Assembly (NCBI GenBank): GCA_038199755.1
Contig: JBBPYR010000158.1
Coordinates: 1-21,905 of the forward strand
Direction of reading: 5' to 3'
Length of the DNA: 21,905 bases
From: JBBPYR01 sp038199755
GTDB taxonomy: Bacteria > Chloroflexota > Ktedonobacteria > Ktedonobacterales > Ktedonobacteraceae
How positions within the stretch are numbered: position 1 is the stretch's first letter; the number at the start of each line of letters is the position of its first letter. The translations under genes were made by a program, and so were the position numbers. Positions 16,135-21,905 of this stretch are shown piece after piece. The notes under the pieces are model-generated. The model did not search any database and was not told the origin of the DNA. It saw nothing but the letters and a program-made list of their open reading frames with translations.

Positions 16135-17016
16135 TTATGACTCCTCAAGCGCGATATTATGCGACGTGTAATACCATTGTTGGCGCACTTCCTGCGTATG
16201 GGCGAACAGTTCGCTCAAAGAACGTTCGCCTGCCGCAACACGCGCACGCAGAGCCTGCAGGGTTTCGATATACTCATCTAGCCACTGCGTGATACTCTCG
16301 CCATTGGTGAGGCAAATGTCGCGATACATCTCTGGGTTGCCAGCCGCCAGCCGCGACATATCGCGGAACCCATTTGCCGCCAGCAGAGACACATCACCCC
16401 AACTCGCATGATCGGCAACCGTATCCACGAGGGCAATCGAAGCCAGAAACGGCAAATGACTCACCGCCGCCACCTGCTTATCATGCTGCGCCGCATCCAA
16501 GAAACGCACACGCGCACCCAGTATCTCTACTAACGACGACACTTTACTCACGGCTACGGGCCGCGTCTGGGCGTCTGGCGTCAAACAGTACACATGATTT
16601 TTGAATAGCTCGGCATCAGCCGCTTCAACGCCACTGAGCTCTTTTCCCGTCATGGGATGCCCACCCACAAATGACACCGTCGTCGGCAACAATTCCTCCG
16701 CCCATGCCATCACCTGCGCCTTTGTGCTGGCAACATCAGTAATCACCGTGCCAGGCGTCACTGAGGCAGCTATCTGTTGCAAAAGTGCGTGCATTGCCCC
16801 CACGGGTGTAGCGAGTATTACCAAATCAGCACCACGCACGGCATCCGCGAGCGTTTCATACGCCTGATCCAACACACCAATCTTACGCGCACGCTCAGTC
16901 ACGCCTCTCCCCAAATCATACCCCACCACTTGCTGAGCGGCAGCGGCTTTACGCAATGCCAGGCCCATCGAGCCACCAATCAGGCCCAGCCCGATAATCG
17001 CTACACGGTTAAACAT
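16135..17016 (-). CDS. tyrA: Prephenate dehydrogenase
   Basis: 293 residues, ATG 17014-17016 with AAGGTG upstream. It oxidatively decarboxylates prephenate to 4-hydroxyphenylpyruvate in tyrosine synthesis. An N-terminal Rossmann domain has GLGLIGGS at 9-16, and acidic D34 after beta-2 suggests NAD rather than NADP. Family motifs follow: TDVASTK at 93-99, GGHPMTGKELSGVEAAD at 118-134 (H120), HDKQVAAVSHLPF at 178-190 (H178, H187), and GFRDMSRLAAGNPEMYRDI with R218. No ACT or chorismate mutase domain is present, so feedback control by a C-terminal ACT domain is not expected. It sits in a tight run with the mntP-like gene (28 nt upstream) and fchA (12 nt downstream). Confidence 0.95.
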   Translation of the reverse strand: MFNRVAIIGLGLIGGSMGLALRKAAAAQQVVGYDLGRGVTERARKIGVLDQAYETLADAVRGADLVILATPVGAMHALLQQIAASVTPGTVITDVASTKAQVMAWAEELLPTTVSFVGGHPMTGKELSGVEAADAELFKNHVYCLTPDAQTRPVAVSKVSSLVEILGARVRFLDAAQHDKQVAAVSHLPFLASIALVDTVADHASWGDVSLLAANGFRDMSRLAAGNPEMYRDICLTNGESITQWLDEYIETLQALRARVAAGERSLSELFAHTQEVRQQWYYTSHNIALEES

Positions 17017-17044
17017 ACTACACCTTTTCCCTTTTATGTGCTAC

Positions 17045-17689
17045 TTATCCAATAAAAAAGAGCCAGATGCCCAACCCTATCAATAACAGCGCGCTCAGCA
17101 GTTCACTCGATTCTTGCATGAGCTTGAGACGCACACGCAGCAAACGACCAGCCGTTATACCAATGATGCTGACAAGAAAACTCTGTATGCCCACCACGAC
17201 ACAAAATAGCAGCGGGTTCAGCACCTGCCCCCCGCCAATGCTCCCCGTCAGCCCACCGAGCGAGAAGCCAACCACCAGTTCATCAAGACTAATGCTGATC
17301 ATCAAGAAGAGTTGACGCAGCCACGCTACTTGCTCACGCTCACTTCTTTTTTTATGTTCAGCTTGTTCTCCGTTCGCACTGGCCTTCCGTTTCTGCAGCC
17401 GCTCGCGTGTTTCTGCTATCAGTTCCCACAATCCCACACCAAGCAGCAGCACTGGCCCTACGATATGCATGATATTGCTCACCAGTAGCGAAACCGCATA
17501 GCCCAGGGCGATACCCAGCAGAGGCATCAACATTTCCGCCAGTGAAAACAAGAGTGCAGAACGGAGCCACAGCGGGAAGACGCGCCCTTGCTGCTCTGGG
17601 CCAACGCGCTCACTCTTGATGCCAAGACTGATGGCAATAGCCAGCGTATCCAGACCTAGTGGCAAAATAAAGAAGAGGAGGCGCCACAT
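17045..17689 (-). CDS. MntP-family membrane protein (putative Mn2+ efflux)
   Basis: 214 residues, mostly hydrophobic, with six predicted helices and a charged cytoplasmic loop at about 91-125. Two family-type acidic motifs are seen: D14 in LPLGLDTLAIAISLGI and D136 in ISISLDELVVGFSLGG, matching the paired Asp-containing helices of MntP. The loop is longer and the similarity is family level only, so metal specificity is uncertain. No yybP-ykoY-type leader is seen upstream, where only 18 nt separate it from phhB. ATG 17687-17689 follows AGGAAA. Its place inside an aromatic/folate operon is odd. Confidence 0.8.
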   Translation of the reverse strand: MWRLLFFILPLGLDTLAIAISLGIKSERVGPEQQGRVFPLWLRSALLFSLAEMLMPLLGIALGYAVSLLVSNIMHIVGPVLLLGVGLWELIAETRERLQKRKASANGEQAEHKKRSEREQVAWLRQLFLMISISLDELVVGFSLGGLTGSIGGGQVLNPLLFCVVVGIQSFLVSIIGITAGRLLRVRLKLMQESSELLSALLLIGLGIWLFFIG

Positions 17690-17707
17690 GTATCGCGTTT
17701 CCTTTAC

Positions 17708-18040
17708 TTACTCAGGGCCAAGCGGAGCCGCAGGCACCCAGTTGAACGTCTGCCACAGTTCATCAACCTTGTGTGCCATCATAAAATCCTTCTCAGTAAT
17801 GCCACCAGCTGAATGCGTCGCAAACAGGAGTTTCACCTTATTATACATAATCACGAAATCTGGATGGTGTGCGCCCAACTCTGCCAGCTGCGCTACCGCA
17901 TTCACAAAGAAAATAGCGGCAGGAAAGGTAGATAACTCAAAGGTTCGCTGTATGACACCCTCCTCAACAGACCAAACCGCCATCTGCTGTAAGCGTGCCT
18001 GAATAGTCTCGTCACTCAACTTTTGTATTTCCACGGGCAT
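17708..18040 (-). CDS. phhB: Pterin-4a-carbinolamine dehydratase
   Basis: 110 residues from ATG 18038-18040, which has AAGGAG upstream; the longer frame (to 18094) would cover the promoter and is rejected. The conserved active-site stretch is present: HHP at 58-60, then MYNKVKLLFATHSAGGIT, with H76, and EKDF. The enzyme dehydrates 4a-hydroxytetrahydropterin, which recycles the cofactor of phenylalanine hydroxylase; in bacteria without that enzyme, relatives have other, poorly defined pterin roles. No phenylalanine hydroxylase gene is in the window. It is the first gene of the run toward tyrA, fchA and folD, linking pterin, aromatic amino acid and folate functions. Confidence 0.93.
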   Translation of the reverse strand: MPVEIQKLSDETIQARLQQMAVWSVEEGVIQRTFELSTFPAAIFFVNAVAQLAELGAHHPDFVIMYNKVKLLFATHSAGGITEKDFMMAHKVDELWQTFNWVPAAPLGPE

Positions 18041-18064
18041 AATTGTGCGGCTCCTTTTTGGCAA

Positions 18065-18094
18065 ATTATACTCTTTCCACATGTGGCTTTTCAA
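18065..18094 (-). promoter_or_regulatory. Predicted sigma70 promoter of the phhB-folD operon, with palindrome in the spacer
   Basis: On the minus strand, TTGAAA (18094-18089) and a consensus TATAAT (18070-18065) are 18 nt apart. The start of transcription would be near 18058, with a leader of about 18 nt. The perfect palindrome CCACATGTGG (18077-18086) lies inside the spacer, where a bound repressor would block RNA polymerase. Confidence 0.7.
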
Positions 18095-18239
18095 GCGCAG
18101 AGCTGTTTGCAGCCATTGTTGTATTATAATCTGCCTTCCGATACGTGCTATTTATATCTGTGGGTTATGTTCTTCACAGCACAACCAGCCTAAGATATAT
18201 GCTCTTGAAGATTCAAAATTGGAACGGCGCATAAATGCT

Positions 18240-18342
18240 GTAGGGACCAGCTTGAGCGCGTCCGCAGGGCGATAAATCGCCCATGATCCGCCGCATCTCA
18301 CCTGATAAATCAGGCTGCGGACGCGCTCAAGCTGGTCCCTAC
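18240..18342. repeat. 103-bp palindromic element, copy B (MITE/REP-like)
   Basis: The ends are perfect 28-bp inverted repeats (18240-18267 and 18315-18342) beginning GTAGGGACCAGCTTGAGC; flanking GCT and AGC extend the symmetry to 31 bp (18237-18345). Two internal hairpins are kept: GGGCGATAAATCGCCC at 18267-18282 and CCTGATAAATCAGG at 18301-18314. It is 91/103 identical to copy A. It sits between the divergent phhB and binding-protein genes. Apart from this element, the phhB promoter and a plus-strand TATAAT at 18125-18130 without a good -35 box, nothing else is seen in 18041-18460. Confidence 0.92.
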
Positions 18343-18460
18343 AGCGGATTACATCGTTCCCAACGGTAAATCTTCAACGGCATTATCGTCCGTACAACAC
18401 GACACATAACACTAGCATTTGTTGCCGTGTCTCATCGCTGAGCACGGTAGGAGGACCGTT

Positions 18461-19834
18461 ATGAAACGACTCATTGCCCCTTTTCTCGTTCTCTTCTTAC
18501 TTCTCCTGGCGTCCTGCGGTGGTGGTAGCAGCAGCGGTGGCAACGCGGGCAGTGGCGGTGGTAGTAATGCCGGTGGTCAACAGGGCTTGACAGGCGCAAC
18601 CAGTTACAACAAGTGCCCCAGTAGCACAAATACCACTGCAACGGCACCAGAGAGTGGCACCGTGACACTCACCGTTTCAGGCGCGACATCTTCACCCGCA
18701 GAGGATGCCCTTGTGCAAAGCAACTTGAACAAGTTCACGCAGAGCCATCCCAACATCAAGATCAACTGGTCGCCCATCCCCGGTGATTATGTCACCAAGA
18801 TGCGCGCCAACATCGCAAGCAATACCGTGCCTGACGTGTTCTATCTACAACCAAATATGGCAAGCGAATATATTGGCGCGGGCAAGGTACTGAACCTCAC
18901 GCCATACATGCAGCGCGATAGTGTAGCTGCCACCAACTACTATCCCTCGCTATTGTCTCCTTTCGCCTGCACGAGTGGACAGGTTTTCGGCCTGCCAAAG
19001 GACTGGAACTCGCTCGGCGTCTTCTACAATAAGCAGATGCTGCAACAGGCAGGGTTGTCGGCTCCAACTGCCAACTGGACCTGGAATGATATGCAGACCT
19101 ACGCACAGAAGATGACCAAAAATCCCGGTTCACCTAACTCTGTCTATGGTATCAGCATGTCCGCCGACGCCTCCCGCTGGTTCGCCTTTCTGCTTGCCAA
19201 CGGTGGCTCCGTCCTCAACAAAGATGGCTCACAGGCTACCTTCAATAGTAAAGAAGGCGTTGCTTCGCTCCAGTATTATTACAACTTTATCAAAAATAAC
19301 ACTGGCACGCTCCCCACTGGCGTTGGCGCACCTTGGAACGGTGATGCCTTCGGCAAACAGCGTGTCGCCATGGCCATAGAAGGCGGCTGGCTCATTCCCT
19401 ATATGGCAGCGACCTATCCGAAGGTTCAGTATGATATCGCTCCCCTGCCTGTGTCGCCGAGTGGCAAACGCGCTGACCTCATCTTCACCAACGCCTGGGC
19501 CGCTTACTCTGGCACGAAGCATGCTGACGCCGCGTGGCAACTCATCCAGTATATGACTGGCACCGAGGTTCAAACGAGTCAACTACATGCAGGTTTCGCA
19601 TTACCAACGCTCAAGAGCATGGCAAATGACCCCTACTTTACTCAAAATCCGGGCGTCAAGGTCATGTTCGACGCAGCAACCTATGGCTACGCGGATTACT
19701 TTGGAGCGCAGGATACAACGATCCACAACGACCTTGCCACAGCGTTGCAAGCGGTGATGCTCAACAAGCAAACCCCGCAAGCCGCGCTAGACGATGCCGC
19801 CACGAAAATCAATAACCAGCTCGGCGGTGTGTAA
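18461..19834 (+). CDS. ABC transporter extracellular solute-binding lipoprotein (carbohydrate type)
   Basis: 457 residues from ATG 18461, which follows a strong AGGAGG at 6 nt; upstream in-frame Met lacks this. The signal peptide MKRLIAPFLVLFLLLLASC ends in a lipobox (LAS then C19), so the protein should be lipid-anchored on the outside. A Gly/Ser-rich linker at about 20-50 follows. The body is a family 1 solute-binding protein (MalE/UgpB-like): VTLTVSGATSSPAED near 67, FTQSHPNIKINWSPIPGDY, VPDVFYLQP, GQVFGLPKDWNSLGVFYNK, and MAIEGGWLIPYM. It delivers a sugar or similar solute to the two downstream permeases. The substrate cannot be told from sequence. Confidence 0.94.
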   Translation: MKRLIAPFLVLFLLLLASCGGGSSSGGNAGSGGGSNAGGQQGLTGATSYNKCPSSTNTTATAPESGTVTLTVSGATSSPAEDALVQSNLNKFTQSHPNIKINWSPIPGDYVTKMRANIASNTVPDVFYLQPNMASEYIGAGKVLNLTPYMQRDSVAATNYYPSLLSPFACTSGQVFGLPKDWNSLGVFYNKQMLQQAGLSAPTANWTWNDMQTYAQKMTKNPGSPNSVYGISMSADASRWFAFLLANGGSVLNKDGSQATFNSKEGVASLQYYYNFIKNNTGTLPTGVGAPWNGDAFGKQRVAMAIEGGWLIPYMAATYPKVQYDIAPLPVSPSGKRADLIFTNAWAAYSGTKHADAAWQLIQYMTGTEVQTSQLHAGFALPTLKSMANDPYFTQNPGVKVMFDAATYGYADYFGAQDTTIHNDLATALQAVMLNKQTPQAALDDAATKINNQLGGV

Positions 19835-19881
19835 GCCCTCAACATGGGCTCTCTGTTATTCATATTGCCAAGGTTAACATT

Positions 19882-19935
19882 CTTGTCTATTATTCCATTG
19901 CTTTCTACACAGAAAGCAATGGAATAATAGACAGG
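19882..19935 (+). promoter_or_regulatory. Long stem-loop between binding-protein and permease genes
   Basis: GTCTATTATTCCATTGCTTT plus CT (19885-19906) pairs perfectly with 19911-19932 around a 4-nt ACAC loop. The stem is 22 bp, extended by a T-A pair, a G-T wobble and a C-G pair to about 25 bp. It is followed by AGGTTCCCCAC, not a T-run, so it is not a standard intrinsic terminator. By analogy with malE-malF type operons, it probably protects the 3' end of the binding-protein mRNA or limits expression of the permeases. Confidence 0.7.
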
Positions 19936-19963
19936 TTCCCCACATCCAAAGGAGGGCGTGTAC

Positions 19964-20947
19964 ATGGCTACACAACCAGCATCGACACCATCTGTTGCCT
20001 CATCTCCCCCGATTACCAGCGAGGGCAGGCGCAAATTAGGGCGTGGCATGAACAATTATTCGCGGCAACGCGCAGACACCATCGCCGCCTATCTTTTCCT
20101 TGTCCCTTACCTTATCGTCTTAGGTGTGTTTATCATCTTTGTCTCGCTTTACGGCATTGGACTCAGCTTTTTCAAAGTAGATATTGGCTTCACTACCCCA
20201 GAATTCATCGGGTTGCGCAACTATCAATTCTTGTTTAATCAGCTTTCAAACATTCGTCTGAGCGATTTCTGGACTTCAATGTACAACATTGTCGTGTTTA
20301 CGGTCTTCGTTGTGATTGGACAAACCATCCTCGCGATGATACTGGCACTCGTCCTGCAAACAGTGATTGTTGGCAAAGGAGTCTTCCGTACCATCTTCTA
20401 TATCCCGGCACTTACCTCTTCAGTGGCAACCGCGTTGATCTTTCTCTGGCTCTACAATCCAGATGGCGTTTTTAACTATATCCTTTCCTTCGTTCACATT
20501 CAAGGCAAGGATTGGTTAAACGATACTAGCTTCGCATTGCCAGCGATCATGCTTCTCAACATCTGGACCACCGCCGCCTCCTTCATGATTTACTTCCTGG
20601 CCGCGCTGCAGGATTTGCCTAAAGAATTGCTAGAGGCGGCGTCAGTCGATGGAGCCAATCGTTTCCAGGCCTTCTGGAATGTGACCGTACCGCTCTTACG
20701 ACCAGCCATCTTCTTCGTGGTGGCGATTGGCACCATCGGCGCATTCCAAATGTTCGACCAAGCCAAGTTTATGACCAACGGTGGACCAGACAATGCCACC
20801 CTCACACCCATGCTGGAAATCTACAATGCCGCCTTTGGCGATAACCGCTTCGGCTTAGCGTCTGCCATGTCCGTCATACTCTTCATTATCATCTTTATCG
20901 TCACCATCACGCAGCGTCGGCTGATTGATCCGGGGACGCAGCAATAA
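19964..20947 (+). CDS. Carbohydrate ABC transporter permease (MalF/UgpA type)
   Basis: 327 residues from ATG 19964, with GGAGGG 7 nt upstream; an in-frame GTG at 19958 overlaps the spacer and is less likely. Six membrane helices are expected, the first at about 42-66 after a polar cytoplasmic N-terminus. The inner-membrane EAA loop at 224-247 (EAASVDGANRFQAFW, then PLLRP) is the docking site for the ATPase. FYIPALTSSVATALIFLWLY near 145 and LTPMLEIYNAAFG near 280 are typical of the MalF branch of sugar importers. Partner of the downstream MalG-type permease; 18 nt separate the two genes. Confidence 0.95.
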   Translation: MATQPASTPSVASSPPITSEGRRKLGRGMNNYSRQRADTIAAYLFLVPYLIVLGVFIIFVSLYGIGLSFFKVDIGFTTPEFIGLRNYQFLFNQLSNIRLSDFWTSMYNIVVFTVFVVIGQTILAMILALVLQTVIVGKGVFRTIFYIPALTSSVATALIFLWLYNPDGVFNYILSFVHIQGKDWLNDTSFALPAIMLLNIWTTAASFMIYFLAALQDLPKELLEAASVDGANRFQAFWNVTVPLLRPAIFFVVAIGTIGAFQMFDQAKFMTNGGPDNATLTPMLEIYNAAFGDNRFGLASAMSVILFIIIFIVTITQRRLIDPGTQQ

Positions 20948-20965
20948 CATCGTGCAGGAAGGAAA

Positions 20966-21859
20966 ATGATTATGGCACAAGCACAGGTGCAAGCACCCGT
21001 CCGTCCGATCGTACAAACGCAACAGCAACAGCCAGAAAGACGCTTCAAACCCGCGCACATCATTCTCTATATCTTTCTGGCTCTGTTTACGATTACCTCC
21101 ATCGGACCACTCATCTTTACATTCATTTCGTCCTTTAAGACGCAGCAGGATGTACTGGCCTTCCCACCCAGCTTACTTCCCAATCCCGCCACATTAGGCA
21201 ACTATGCCTTTGTGCTCAGTCAATCGATCTTTCTACGCTGGATTTTGAATGCCTTCATCTACGCCGTGGGAGCGATGGTGCTCAACATGCTGTTCTCCGC
21301 CATGGCGGGCTACGCCCTCGCCCGTATGAACTTCCCCGGTAAGGAAATCATCTTCGTCACCACCCTGGCGGTGATGATGATTCCGCTCGCCGTGACGCTC
21401 ATTCCTAAGTTCCTGGTCATGAACAGCCTGCATCTGACAAACACGTTTTTCGCGCTCATCCTACCCGCCATGGCACAACCCTTCTCTGTGTTTCTGATGG
21501 TGCAATTCATGAAAGGCTTGCCGAAGGAGCTAGAAGAATCGGCCATGCTCGACGGTGCCTCGCGTTGGCGCACCTTCTATTCCATCATTTTGCCCCTGGT
21601 GAAGCCAGCCTTGACCGCCGTTGGCATAGTTACCTTCCAGGGAGCCTGGAATGACTTCCAGTGGCCACTCGTGGTTTTGGGCACACAAGACATGTATACC
21701 TTGCCACTCGGCCTCTTCTTCTTTAAGAGCGGTCACTACACGGAATATAACCTGCTCTTGGCGGGTTCGATGTTCAACACCATTCCAATCTTGATCCTCT
21801 TCTTCATCTTCCAACGCTACTTTATCGGTGGTGCCGTTGGCTCAGCAGTCAAAGGATAG
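20966..21859 (+). CDS. Carbohydrate ABC transporter permease (MalG/UgpE type)
   Basis: 297 residues from ATG 20966; a second ATG two codons on (20972) fits the AGGAAGG site at 20956-20962 equally well. Residues 1-28 are a Gln/Pro-rich cytoplasmic tail. Helices run from about 31 on. SFKTQQDVLAFPPSLLPNP near 56 and LNAFIYAVGAMVLNMLFSAMAGYALAR near 94 are family features, and the EAA loop is at about 190-213 (EESAMLDGASRWRTF, then PLVKP). It forms the heterodimeric channel with the upstream permease. No ATPase gene follows within the 46 bases left in the window; it may lie beyond, or a shared MsmX-type ATPase may serve. Confidence 0.95.
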   Translation: MIMAQAQVQAPVRPIVQTQQQQPERRFKPAHIILYIFLALFTITSIGPLIFTFISSFKTQQDVLAFPPSLLPNPATLGNYAFVLSQSIFLRWILNAFIYAVGAMVLNMLFSAMAGYALARMNFPGKEIIFVTTLAVMMIPLAVTLIPKFLVMNSLHLTNTFFALILPAMAQPFSVFLMVQFMKGLPKELEESAMLDGASRWRTFYSIILPLVKPALTAVGIVTFQGAWNDFQWPLVVLGTQDMYTLPLGLFFFKSGHYTEYNLLLAGSMFNTIPILILFFIFQRYFIGGAVGSAVKG

Positions 21860-21905
21860 CAAAATCGCAGAGAAGACACAGCGTGCGGATGGCGTATATG
21901 CGCCA

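Noticed and set aside
16123..17016. Bifunctional chorismate mutase-prephenate dehydrogenase
   Set aside because: The protein begins directly with the Rossmann domain at residue 5 and has no added helical chorismate mutase domain.
19882..19935. Rho-independent terminator
   Set aside because: The stem is followed by AGGTTCCCCAC with no run of T, and a permease gene belonging to the same transporter follows.

Overview
The window reads as a chromosomal segment of a heterotrophic bacterium with roughly balanced GC content. Several things fit the Chloroflexota, most likely a Ktedonobacteria-type genome: a C5-pathway haem operon carrying a HemQ-family gene, a zinc-ribbon/Pro-rich/membrane/Ig-like surface protein, TolB-like WSPDG-repeat proteins, and short GC-rich palindromic repeats built on GTAGGGACC and GTAGGGGC. 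The taxonomic call is an inference from gene style; no marker gene was compared. No rRNA, tRNA, CRISPR array or insertion sequence was seen.

Left part (1-5550, minus strand): a compact haem operon transcribed hemA, hemC, hemD, hemQ-like, hemL. A sigma70-type promoter lies just upstream of hemA. The first four genes overlap end to start. Together they take glutamyl-tRNA to 5-aminolevulinate (HemA, HemL) and porphobilinogen to uroporphyrinogen III (HemC, HemD), with a coproheme-decarboxylase-type enzyme added. hemB is absent here, and the hemQ-like gene sits where hemB sits in hemAXCDBL-type operons.

Middle-left (5819-10483): a membrane protein with an N-terminal zinc ribbon and external Ig-like domains, a transcription terminator, and a small three-helix membrane protein, all on the plus strand. 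They converge on a large minus-strand protein that combines an Asp-box (sialidase-type) propeller with a phage-tail-like C-terminal part, although no other phage gene is present.

Middle (10484-14515): an intergenic region with copy A of a 103-bp palindromic element, then an orphan sensor histidine kinase (AhpD-like domain, GAF, HisKA, HATPase). The kinase is convergent with, and overlaps by its stop codon, a membrane-anchored TolB/WD40-like propeller protein.

Middle-right (14615-18094, minus strand): a probable operon phhB, mntP-like, tyrA, fchA, folD behind one good promoter. The most notable observation of the window is here. FolD has Ile instead of the catalytic Lys at position 54, the residue needed for methenyl-THF cyclohydrolase activity. 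The translationally coupled upstream gene encodes an FchA-type enzyme that can supply exactly that activity.

Right part (18240-21859, plus strand): copy B of the palindromic element, then a carbohydrate-type ABC importer: a lipoprotein binding protein, a very strong 22-bp stem-loop, and two MalF/MalG-type permeases. No ATPase gene is present in the window.
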